DNA of 64,000 nucleotides from Streptomyces sp. NBC_01216 (GTDB taxonomy: Bacteria > Actinomycetota > Actinomycetes > Streptomycetales > Streptomycetaceae). Each line of letters begins with the position of its first letter. The stretch's first letter is position 1. The notes beneath the pieces were generated by a model. That model worked only from the letters and a program-made list of their open reading frames with translations, ran no database searches and had not been told where the DNA came from. The stretch lies in NCBI RefSeq assembly GCF_035994945.1, contig NZ_CP108677.1, positions 2,976,001-3,040,000 of the forward strand. Reading direction: 5' to 3'. Below are positions 1 through 7,594 of this stretch, in pieces. A program made the position numbers and the translations under genes.

Positions 1-204
1 CTGCTGCTCGGCTACTACGATGCCGTGCACGCCCGCACGCTGGAGCACCTGGAAACCCTCACCGAAGCGGACCTCGACCGTGTGGTGGACGAGGCGTGGG
101 ACCCACCGGTGACCCTCGGTGTCCGCCTGGTGAGCGTGATCACCGACGACAACCAGCACGCGGGCCAGGCGGCCTACGTCCGGGGCATGCTGGAACGGCG
201 GTAG
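1..204 (+). CDS. DinB/DUF664-type protein, C-terminal end only
   Basis: The window opens inside a gene; 67 codons remain before a TAG stop. The visible tail includes YYDAVHARTLEHL and ends ITDDNQHAGQAAYVRGMLER. This pattern of a conserved histidine in a DNxxHxGQAxYVRG helix is typical of the C-terminal helix of DinB/DUF664 four-helix proteins, many of which are mycothiol-dependent or metal-dependent enzymes in Actinobacteria. The start, the other metal ligands and the upstream context lie outside the window, so substrate and role cannot be stated. Confidence 0.7.
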   Translation: MLLGYYDAVHARTLEHLETLTEADLDRVVDEAWDPPVTLGVRLVSVITDDNQHAGQAAYVRGMLERR

Positions 205-246
205 GGCCGGGCCCGCGCCCCGGCAGGGCGGGGGACGCCGGGACGC

Positions 247-480
247 TCACCGCACCGGGACCGTCGCCCAGACCGTCTTGCCGACGACGCGGGGCGCTGA
301 CACCCCAGGCGGTGGTGAGGGCGACGACGAGCAGCAGCCCGTACGCCCTCGTCGGGTACCGCCACCGGCTCCGGCCGGCTGTCCCCGCGCGCGTCGCAGA
401 CCGCGATGCGGACCTGGTCCCCGTACGGGACGAGGTGTAACGCGAAGTCGCGCCCGGCCACCCGGCCGTGGCGCACCGCG
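247..480 (-). pseudogene. Frameshifted ATP-binding (HATPase, anti-sigma-type) protein relic
   Basis: Parts of a GHKL ATP-binding regulator are readable but lie in three different minus-strand frames. One frame gives VRHGRVAGRDFALHL and VRIAVCDARGD (N box and adjacent strand), a second gives RAYGLLLVVALTTAWGV (glycine-rich G1/G2 region) and a third gives GKTVWATVPVR followed by a stop at 247-249. An intact Streptomyces protein of this family is about 140 aa in one frame, so at least two frameshifts have occurred. Such ATP-binding proteins are often encoded next to XRE/DUF5753 and DUF397 genes, as here, which supports the call. The 5' limit is unclear because it runs into the broken XRE gene. 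Confidence 0.6.
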
Positions 481-898
481 GTACGGCGCACTTGTTCCGT
501 GCGCTCGGCAGAATCGTCAAGGTGCTGCGCCGCAACGCTCGGCTGAGCCAGGCGGAGCCGGCGGAGGCCACGCACTGCAGCGAGGACCTGCGAGGACCTG
601 CCCGGACGTCCACCGCGAGCAACCGCGGCGGGTGCGGGAGGTGGCCACGCGGCGGACGGTCGACCTTCAGGTGATGCCCCTGGACCGGCCCGAACACCCC
701 TATCTGGGTGGCGCGTTCATCCTGCTGACCCCGCGCGGTCGGCGGGAGGTGGCCTATACCGAGATCTACGGTCACGCCCGGCTGATCACCGACCCGGAAG
801 AGGCACGCCAGTACGCCGAGCGCTATGGCATCATCCGGGCGCGGGCGCTCACACCGCAGGAGTCCCTGACCTGGATCGAGAAACTGCCGGGAGAATGA
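468..898 (+). pseudogene. Broken XRE-family regulator (HTH plus DUF5753) with internal deletion
   Basis: The 5' part encodes FRALGRIVKVLRRNARLSQAE, the start of an XRE helix-turn-helix. The 3' part, in another frame, encodes QRRVREVATRRTVDLQVMPL, then GGAFILLTPRG and YAERYGIIRARALTPQES, the end of a DUF5753 domain. Intact members have about 280 residues; only about 140 remain, so roughly half of the middle is missing and the two pieces are out of frame. A 10-bp tandem duplication (cgaggacctg twice, 581-600) sits at the junction, though removing one unit would not by itself restore the frame. The last frame stops at 896-898, overlapping the start of the DUF397 gene. Confidence 0.65.
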
Positions 899-1083
899 TG
901 AACACCACGGAACTGACCTGGTTCAAGAGCGGTCACAGCGACTCCGAGGGCGGCGAGTGCGTCGAGGTCGCCGCCCATCCCGCCGTGCACGTGCGCGACT
1001 CCAAGAACGCCGACGGCCCCCGGCTCACCCTCGCCCCCGCCTCCCGGGCGGCCTTCGCCACCGCCGTGGCATCCGGCATGTGA
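895..1083 (+). CDS. DUF397 domain protein
   Basis: A 62-residue protein beginning MMNTTELTWFKSGHSDSEGG and containing VEVA, VHVRDSKN and LTLAP, the usual DUF397 pattern (WxKSxxSxxxGxCVEVA...VRDSK). DUF397 proteins are small partners of XRE/DUF5753 regulators in Streptomyces and several affect development and antibiotic production. The ATG overlaps the upstream stop in an ATGA arrangement, so it was once translationally coupled to the regulator that is now broken. The length is normal and no lesion is visible. Whether it is still expressed is unknown, since its upstream gene is degenerate. Confidence 0.85.
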   Translation: MMNTTELTWFKSGHSDSEGGECVEVAAHPAVHVRDSKNADGPRLTLAPASRAAFATAVASGM

Positions 1084-1271
1084 CCAGCGGGAAGTACCTC
1101 CTCTTCGACGTCGAGCGGGGACGCGTCCGGGACCCGGCTGATCGTGGACGCCGCCTCTCCTGAACCCCGTTCGTCGTCCACGGCCTCTGCGTTCGCCGGG
1201 ACCACACCCGCCTCCTTCACTATCGTCGGAGGTGGAGCCCACGGGACGGGAACGGGGAACGGGGAACGGCC

Positions 1272-4200
1272 ATGACCGAGGAACAGCGGCATGCCGTGCT
1301 GTCCTTGGGCATTGCCCTGGAGCGGACCGAGGACGGGTCGTCTCCGCGTCTCGGGCTCGACCCGCTGGAGCAGGCCCCACGGCACTCCGAGGACGTCGTG
1401 GCCGTGCTGGGCGACTTCCGGTACGAGCCACTGCCCCCGCCGGGCGAAGGGCCCGTCGGCCACCTGCGGCAGGTGGAGAGCGCGGTGGTCAGCCAGGACG
1501 TCGACGTCCTGATCGTGCACCTCGTGGGCCACGGTGAGCTCGCCGAGGAGCGCAGCGAGAAACTCTACGTCCTCGACGGGGACGGCAGGCGGCTGGCGCG
1601 GCCCGTGGCCTCGTGGATCGAACTGATCGAGGACCATCCGGACGAGCACCGTCCGATGACGCTGTTCATCCTCGACGTCTGCTACGCGGGCGAACCGGCC
1701 GTGCGGGCCTGGCACGGCCGGATGGACGTGGCCAGGCGCAGGGCCTGGGTGCTCGCCGCCACCGGGCCGCGGGACACCGCCTTCGGCTACCGGCTGAGCC
1801 GGGCCGTCGTCCGGGTCCTGGAGAAGTACCGCAACCGCGAGGTGCGCTTCGACCCGTCGGTGCGGTACATCCCGCCCGGAACGTTCTTCCGGGAGATCGA
1901 CCGCACGGTCAACGACCTGGTGGCCGAGGCCCCGGGGAACCTTCCGCAGTCGATCCTCACCAGTCTCGTGCCGGCCCACGCGGACCTGTCGGGGCTGCCG
2001 TTCTTCCCCAATCCCTCCTACGGCGAGCCGGCGGCCGACGGCCTGCCGGGCGATCTGCCGCCGGAGATCGCCCGGCTCACCGACTGGGCGTGGGACCCCG
2101 AGCACTTCATGCGGCGCGGGGGCGGAGGCGAGCCGGTCGGGCGCGACTGGGGGGAGGGCTACTTCTCCGGCCGTGAGGAGGAACTGGGCGAGCTGTCCGC
2201 GTGGCTCGACGACGCGGAGGCCGGACCGCGCGTGCGGATGGTCACCGGAAAGCCGGGGTCGGGGAAATCGGCCCTGCTGGGCGTCCTGGTGTGCGCGGCC
2301 CACCCCCTGTTACGGCGGCACACCCGGCGGCTCTGGCACCGGCTGGACGGTCCGGTGCCCGGCGAGAACGACCGGCTGGCCGTCGTGCACGCCCGGCGCC
2401 TCGGGCTCGACCAGATCACCGCCGCGCTCGCCCGCCAGCTGCGCCCCGGCTCCCCCGCCGAAGAGCCGGGCGGCGCCGCGAACCCCGCCGACCACCTGTA
2501 CGGGCTGCTGCCGGAGGAGGGCGCACCGGTCACCGTCGTCCTCGACGCGCTCGACGAGGCCGACCGGCCCGAGGACATCGTGGCCGCGCTGCTCCTGCCG
2601 CTCGCCCAGCGGGCCCGGGAGCCGGGCAGCCGGCTGCGGCTGCTGGTCTCCACCCGCGAGGACGCCCGCTTCCGCCCGCTGTTCGACCTGGCCTGTGACG
2701 ACGGCGGACACACCGATCTCAGCGGCGCGTCCCCCGACACCGTCCGCCGGGGTGTCGCCGCCTACGTGGAGCGGCTGCTGCGGGACGACGGCCCCTACGC
2801 CCGGGGCAGCCGGAGCGGGGCCCGCGAGGCCCTCGCACGGGCCGTCGCCGAGCGGCTGGTGGGCCGGGGAGACGAACTGCAGTGGGGCGAGTTCCTGGCG
2901 GCGGGACTCTACGTGCACTACCTCCTCGCCGCCGAGGAACCCCGCGACACCCCCGAGGAGGCCGCCGCGCTCGGCGCCCGGGTCCCGCTCGGTCTGCCCG
3001 AGCTGCTCGAACTCGACCTGATGCGCCACTCCGGCGAACCGCGGCTGCGTCCGCTGCTGACCGGGCTCGCCTTCGCCCAGGGCCGGGGCATGCCCGAACG
3101 CGTCCTGGCCTCCGCCGCCTCGGCGTTCACCGGCTCCCTCGACGCCGAGCCGCCGCTGCCGCCGGCCGCGCTGCACGAGGTGCTGGACCGCACGGCCCGC
3201 TTCTACCTGCGGCGGGAGGTGGACGAGGACGGCACGACGCTCTACCGGCTCTTCCACGAGGGGCTCGCCCAGTGGCTCCAGGCCAACGCCGTCGTGCCGG
3301 CCGGGGAGACCGGGGAAGCCGGGGGGGCCCACCCGGTCGGCGACGGGGCCCCGGCGGGGCACTCGGTGACCGGCGCGCTCTACGCGCGGCTCCTGGAGTC
3401 CGTCCCCCGCGACGGGACGGGCCGTCGGCTCTGGCATCTCGCGGCCCCGTACCTCTGGCGGCACACCGCCCGGCACGCGCTCGACGCGGGCCGGCTGGAC
3501 GACCTCGTCCGGGAGAGCGAGTTCCTCCTGCACGCCGATCCGCACGCCCTCGCCGACGCCCTGCGGAACGTCGGCTCGGAGCGGGCCCGCCACATCGCGG
3601 CGGTGTACCGGGCGTCCTGGGGCACGCACCACACCCTGCCGCCGTCCGGACGACGACAGCTCCTGGCCCTGGACGCGGCCCGGTTCCGCGACGAGGAGCT
3701 GCGGGCGAGTCTGCCCGGGGACGCGGACTGGAGCGTCCGCTGGGCGACCGGACACCAGGTGACGCTGGAGCTGGTCCGCACGCTCGTGGGGCACGACCGG
3801 ACCGTCACCTCGGTGGCGGTGACGGCCGTGGGCGGGCGCGTGCACGCGGTGACCGGAAGCACGGACCGTACGGCGCGCGTATGGGACCTGACCACCGGAC
3901 GGCAGGTGGGCACCCTCGTCGGAGGGCACGGCGAGGTGGCCGCGGTCGCGGTCGCGGAGGTGGACGGCCGGCCGCACGCGCTCACCGCCGGTCAGGGACC
4001 CGCCGTCCGGGTGTGGGACCTCAGTAGCGGGCGCCTGGTACGCGAGCTCCGCGGCCACACCGGCCCGGTGACGGCCGTGGTGGTGACGTGGGTGGACGGC
4101 CGGCCACACGCCCTCACCGGAAGCCAGGACCGGTGGGTGCGGATGTGGGACCTGACGACCGGGGAGCAGACCCAGTTGGTCGGCCGGCACTCCAAGATGG

Positions 4201-5618
4201 TCATCTCGCTGGCCGTCACCGAGCTGGACGGCCGCCCGCACGTCGTCGTCAGCGACCGGTCCGGCGCCGTGTCGGTGTGGGACCTGGTCGCCGCCTACCG
4301 GGTGCGGGAACTGAGCGGCCACCGCGACTGGGTGGTGTCCTCGGCCACGGCGGTCGTGGACGGTACGCCGCAGGCGCTGACCACGGACACGACCGGCACG
4401 GTGCGGGTGTACGACCTGGTCACCGGGCGGCTGGTGGGCGAACTGACGGGGCACACCAAGGCCGTCGACGTGGTGACCGTGACAACGCTGGACGGTCGGC
4501 CGCACGCGCTCACCGGGGACCGTTCCGGGGCGGTCCGGGTGTGGGACCTGACCACCCGGCGGCAGGTGCGGGTGCTGATCGGCCACACCAAGGCCGTCGC
4601 CTGGGTCACCGCCGCGACGATGGACGGCCGGCCGCACGCGCTCACCGGCGGCCACGACGGGACGGTCCGGGTGTGGGACCTGACCGCGCGGCCCGAGACG
4701 AGCCCCTTGCGAGGCCGGACCGACCGGGTCGACGCCGTCGCGGTCGCCGAGGTCCACGGCGCGCCGTACGCGCTCACCGGGGAGCGGGCCGGGGCCCTCC
4801 GGCTCTGGGACGTGGCAGGCGGCCGGTACGCGGGGGAGCTGAGCGATCACGGCAGCGCGATCCAGACCGTCGCGGTGACGACGGTGGCCGGCCGGCCGCA
4901 CGCCCTGGCCGTCGGCATCGACCCCGAGGTGCGGATGTGGGACCTGACCACCCGTACTCCGGCGCCCTCGCTGGTCGGCCACGAGAGCGCGGTGGTCGCG
5001 CTCGCGGTGACCGAGCTGGACGGGCGACCGCACGCCGTCACCGCCAGCCACGACCGGACGGTCCGGGTGTGGGACCTGACCACGGCCTCGGAGACCGGCC
5101 GGATGACGGGTCACAAGTCGGCGGTGATCTCCCTCGCCGTGACGCGGGTGGAGGGGGTGCCGGTCGTCCTCACGGGGACGAGCAGGGGCACCGTCGAGGT
5201 CTGGGACCTGACCACCAGGACACGGATACGGACGCTGACCGGGCGCGGCAGCGCGGTGATCGCTGTGGCGGCGACGGAGGTCGACGGACGGCCGCTCGTC
5301 CTGGTCAGCCGGCGCTCCGGCAAGGTGGACCTGTGGAATCCGGCCACGTGCCGGCCGGCCGGCACGCTGTCGGAAGGGCACGCGGCGGTGCCCGCCGTGT
5401 CGACGGTGACGTTCGACGGCCGCCCCTGTGCCGTCACCGCCGGGCTCGACCGGACCGTGCGGCTGTGGGATCTGGGAACGCGGACGTGCGTCTCCACGTT
5501 CCATCTTCCGGACGAGGCGCGGGCGGTGACCGTCGGCCCCGGCTCGGCCGTGCTCCTCGGCGTCGGCCACGAGGTCGTCGCCCTCAGCCTCGAACCCCTC
5601 GCGCGGAGGCTTGGATGA
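1272..5618 (+). CDS. Caspase-like / STAND ATPase / WD40 repeat protein
   Basis: A 1448-residue protein with three modules. Residues 1-250 resemble a caspase-like (CHAT/peptidase C14) protease, with a histidine in HLVGHGE (His87) and a cysteine in LDVCYAG (Cys137) spaced as a catalytic dyad. Residues 300-600 are a STAND/NACHT-type P-loop ATPase: Walker A GKPGSGKS at 326-333 and Walker B VVLDALDEAD near 422-431. Residues 835-1448 hold 13 VWDL-type motifs plus a final motif-less blade, fitting two seven-bladed propellers. Family members act as sensors that oligomerise on ligand binding and release a toxic protease. ATG 1272 follows a repeated GGGGAAC tract that can serve as ribosome-binding site. 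The stop overlaps the next start (ATGA), implying coupled expression with the hydrolase. A role in phage defence or regulated cell death is inferred. Confidence 0.88.
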   Translation: MTEEQRHAVLSLGIALERTEDGSSPRLGLDPLEQAPRHSEDVVAVLGDFRYEPLPPPGEGPVGHLRQVESAVVSQDVDVLIVHLVGHGELAEERSEKLYVLDGDGRRLARPVASWIELIEDHPDEHRPMTLFILDVCYAGEPAVRAWHGRMDVARRRAWVLAATGPRDTAFGYRLSRAVVRVLEKYRNREVRFDPSVRYIPPGTFFREIDRTVNDLVAEAPGNLPQSILTSLVPAHADLSGLPFFPNPSYGEPAADGLPGDLPPEIARLTDWAWDPEHFMRRGGGGEPVGRDWGEGYFSGREEELGELSAWLDDAEAGPRVRMVTGKPGSGKSALLGVLVCAAHPLLRRHTRRLWHRLDGPVPGENDRLAVVHARRLGLDQITAALARQLRPGSPAEEPGGAANPADHLYGLLPEEGAPVTVVLDALDEADRPEDIVAALLLPLAQRAREPGSRLRLLVSTREDARFRPLFDLACDDGGHTDLSGASPDTVRRGVAAYVERLLRDDGPYARGSRSGAREALARAVAERLVGRGDELQWGEFLAAGLYVHYLLAAEEPRDTPEEAAALGARVPLGLPELLELDLMRHSGEPRLRPLLTGLAFAQGRGMPERVLASAASAFTGSLDAEPPLPPAALHEVLDRTARFYLRREVDEDGTTLYRLFHEGLAQWLQANAVVPAGETGEAGGAHPVGDGAPAGHSVTGALYARLLESVPRDGTGRRLWHLAAPYLWRHTARHALDAGRLDDLVRESEFLLHADPHALADALRNVGSERARHIAAVYRASWGTHHTLPPSGRRQLLALDAARFRDEELRASLPGDADWSVRWATGHQVTLELVRTLVGHDRTVTSVAVTAVGGRVHAVTGSTDRTARVWDLTTGRQVGTLVGGHGEVAAVAVAEVDGRPHALTAGQGPAVRVWDLSSGRLVRELRGHTGPVTAVVVTWVDGRPHALTGSQDRWVRMWDLTTGEQTQLVGRHSKMVISLAVTELDGRPHVVVSDRSGAVSVWDLVAAYRVRELSGHRDWVVSSATAVVDGTPQALTTDTTGTVRVYDLVTGRLVGELTGHTKAVDVVTVTTLDGRPHALTGDRSGAVRVWDLTTRRQVRVLIGHTKAVAWVTAATMDGRPHALTGGHDGTVRVWDLTARPETSPLRGRTDRVDAVAVAEVHGAPYALTGERAGALRLWDVAGGRYAGELSDHGSAIQTVAVTTVAGRPHALAVGIDPEVRMWDLTTRTPAPSLVGHESAVVALAVTELDGRPHAVTASHDRTVRVWDLTTASETGRMTGHKSAVISLAVTRVEGVPVVLTGTSRGTVEVWDLTTRTRIRTLTGRGSAVIAVAATEVDGRPLVLVSRRSGKVDLWNPATCRPAGTLSEGHAAVPAVSTVTFDGRPCAVTAGLDRTVRLWDLGTRTCVSTFHLPDEARAVTVGPGSAVLLGVGHEVVALSLEPLARRLG

Positions 5619-6481
5619 CCGCTGCCACTCCCCTGTCCCTCGTCGCCGTCCACGGTGTCGGCAACAGCTTCGGCGCCGACGTGACCGGGGCCCTGCTCGA
5701 GGACCTGCGCCGACGCAAGGCCGCCGACTGGGGCACGGCGCTGGCCAAGGGTCTGGGCGTGGACCCGGGGCGCCTCGACGTGGACTTCGCCTACTACGCC
5801 GACAGACTCGCCACCCGCCCGGTGGCGCAGGGCGACGGCGAGGATCTGTCGGACGACCCCGCGGCCCGGGAGGTCCTGGAGCGGTGGGCGCGGGAACTCG
5901 GTGTCTCCGACGAGGAGTCCCAGGGCCACGCGGGAGTCCCGCTGCGGGCGCTGTCCTCCTGGATGGCGCGGAAGTTCGACCTCGCCGAGGGCCCACTACG
6001 GATCTTCATCCGTCTGCTGTGCCGTGAGGTGGCGACCTACCTGCGGGCCGAGGACGCGCCCGAGCGGGTGGCGGCCCGCGAGGAGGTGGCGGCGCGGATC
6101 GCCGCGCATCGCCCGCGCGTCGTCATCGCGCACTCGCTCGGTTCCGTGGTCGCCTACGAGGCACTGCACGCCCATCCGGAGCTGCGGTGCGACCTGTTCC
6201 TGACACTCGGCTCCCCGCTCGCCCTGCCGCGCGTCGTCTTCGAGCGCCTGACTCCCCGCCCGGAGGGGCGGGGCACCCGCCCGCCCGGAGTCGGCCGTTG
6301 GGTGAACATCGCGGACCCGGGTGACCCGGTGGCCGTGCCACCCGGTCTGAGTGGCTGGTTCGACGGGATCGCCCTCGACCACACCTCGGTCGTGGGCTTC
6401 CACTTCGACCTGCACAACGCGGTGAACTACCTGCGGGGGGCCACGACGGCGGCGACGCTGGCGCCGTACCTCGGGGTGTGA
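5615..6481 (+). CDS. Alpha/beta-hydrolase (lipase/esterase-like) partner of the caspase-STAND protein
   Basis: A 288-residue protein that starts within the stop of the upstream gene (ATGA), so the two are almost certainly one transcript. The N-terminal LVAVHGVGNSFG resembles the oxyanion strand-loop of alpha/beta-hydrolases, and RVVIAHSLGSVVAYEAL carries a nucleophile elbow with Ser174 in A-H-S-L-G, where the first glycine of GxSxG is alanine. A likely acid lies in NIADPGDPV and a likely histidine in the C-terminal FHFDLHNAVNYL. No signal peptide or membrane segment is evident, so it should be cytoplasmic. It may be the effector, or a substrate activated by the caspase-like domain; this is inference. 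The real substrate (lipid, peptide or ester) cannot be read from the sequence. Confidence 0.8.
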   Translation: MTAATPLSLVAVHGVGNSFGADVTGALLEDLRRRKAADWGTALAKGLGVDPGRLDVDFAYYADRLATRPVAQGDGEDLSDDPAAREVLERWARELGVSDEESQGHAGVPLRALSSWMARKFDLAEGPLRIFIRLLCREVATYLRAEDAPERVAAREEVAARIAAHRPRVVIAHSLGSVVAYEALHAHPELRCDLFLTLGSPLALPRVVFERLTPRPEGRGTRPPGVGRWVNIADPGDPVAVPPGLSGWFDGIALDHTSVVGFHFDLHNAVNYLRGATTAATLAPYLGV

Positions 6482-6566
6482 CGCCGGTCCGGGACGAGGG
6501 GCGTGCGCGGGGCGAGTCCGCCTGCGGGTACGCCCGGGGGTGGCGCGCGGACCCGGCCGTCCGGGG

Positions 6567-6989
6567 TCAGGCCGACGCGGCGCCGGCGCCGCGGGCGGTG
6601 AAGAGGGGGATCGCCGTGCCCTCCACCGTGCGGACGGTCAGCTCCAGGTCCATGCCGATGCGGAGGTCGTCCTCCGCCACTCCGACCACCTCGGTCGTCA
6701 TCCGCGGGCCCTCCGCGAGGTCGACGATCGCGGCGACGTAGGGCACGCGTTCGCCGAAGGGCGGGAGGTCGTTGCGGTGGACGACGGACCAGGTGTAGAG
6801 GGTGGCCAGGCCGCTCGCGGGCTCCCAGGCCACGTCCTCGCTCCAGCAGTGCGGGCAGGACTCGCGCGGGTAGTGGTGGGCGCGCCCGCAGCCGGCGCAG
6901 CGGCGCAGGAGGAGCCGGCCTTCGGCCGCCGCGTCCCAGTAGGGCCGCGTGAAGGCGTCGGTGTCGGGCAGGTCGTAGCGCGCGCCCAT
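6567..6989 (-). CDS. Zn-ribbon / OB-fold (DUF35) protein
   Basis: A 140-residue protein with an N-terminal helix (YDLPDTDAFTRPYWDAAAEG), a rubredoxin-like zinc ribbon with two CxxC pairs (CAGC and CPHC), then an OB-fold ending LTVRTVEGTAIPLF. DUF35 proteins normally partner thiolase or lipid-transfer (SCPx-type) proteins and are thought to help acyl-CoA binding. No thiolase is present in this window, so the partner must be encoded elsewhere or be lost. The ATG overlaps the stop of the upstream DoxX gene by one base, so both should be one operon under the palindromic operator at 7468-7482. Confidence 0.85.
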   Translation of the reverse strand: MGARYDLPDTDAFTRPYWDAAAEGRLLLRRCAGCGRAHHYPRESCPHCWSEDVAWEPASGLATLYTWSVVHRNDLPPFGERVPYVAAIVDLAEGPRMTTEVVGVAEDDLRIGMDLELTVRTVEGTAIPLFTARGAGAASA

Positions 6990-7438
6990 CAGAAGAGCCC
7001 GGTCGCGTGGTCGAGGGACCAGGTCTGCCAGGAGACGGCGAGGAGGGCGACCACCGAGATCAGCGCCATCATCGCGTTCTGCCCCTGCTCGGCCCAGTCG
7101 TGGATCATCAGGACCAGGTAGAGGAGGTTCAGGAGCAGTCCGCCGATCAGGGCCACCGGGGTGAGGAGGCCGGCGACGAGGCCGAGACCGAGGGCGAGTT
7201 CGGCGTGGACGACGATGTGGGCCATGAGCTTGGGCCGGGGGGCGACGACCGTCTCGAAGCCGCGGCGCACCGCCGTCCAGCGGTGCCTCGCCGCCACGTC
7301 CGCCGCCCAGGCGATGCCCGTGCCGCGCTTGAGCCAGCCCTTCCTGTCCTTGTGGCGCCAGCTCTCCAGCCACCACAGGCCGAGCCCGATACGGAGGACG
7401 GCGAGCCATTCGGCGCCGGTGAGCCAGACGGTCTGCAT
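6989..7438 (-). CDS. DoxX-family membrane protein
   Basis: A 149-residue membrane protein with four predicted hydrophobic helices, for example LAVLRIGLGLWWLESW, MAHIVVHAELALGLGLVAGLL and the terminal MMALISVVALLAV. The layout fits the DoxX/TQO-small-subunit superfamily, whose members are often linked to quinone or redox functions; the specific reaction is unknown. It is the first gene of a two-gene minus-strand operon with the OB-fold protein, and a perfect CTGACG-ATA-CGTCAG palindrome lies 30 nt upstream of its ATG. The basic loop with KDRKGWLKRG is presumably cytoplasmic. Confidence 0.7.
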   Translation of the reverse strand: MQTVWLTGAEWLAVLRIGLGLWWLESWRHKDRKGWLKRGTGIAWAADVAARHRWTAVRRGFETVVAPRPKLMAHIVVHAELALGLGLVAGLLTPVALIGGLLLNLLYLVLMIHDWAEQGQNAMMALISVVALLAVSWQTWSLDHATGLF

Positions 7439-7467
7439 GGGTCGGTACCTTTCCCTCCCGAATACAT

Positions 7468-7482
7468 CTGACGATACGTCAG
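7468..7482. promoter_or_regulatory. Palindromic operator, site A
   Basis: CTGACG-ATA-CGTCAG, a perfect 6+3+6 inverted repeat between the divergent DoxX and flavin-monooxygenase genes. It matches six other sites at 8864, 8888, 20763, 20793, 26126 and 26204. The size and symmetry suit a TetR-family dimer; the cognate repressor is not encoded in this window. Confidence 0.7.
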
Positions 7483-7594
7483 TTCAGCGGACGGCGCCCT
7501 GTCCCGCAAGAGGCAGGCGGGCGTGACCTATTCGCAACCAATTCCCCTCTTGACCGAGACCCAACAAGTGGTCATGTCACTACGCTGAGCATTC

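Noticed and set aside
581..600. The 10-bp tandem duplication as the sole cause of the XRE frameshift
   Set aside because: Removing one unit does not bring the two readable parts into the same frame, and a large internal piece is missing anyway.
2310..5996. A 1228-codon open frame on the minus strand opposite the caspase-STAND-WD40 gene
   Set aside because: It is Arg/Pro/Gly-rich with no family motif, and it mirrors the codon bias of the real plus-strand gene.
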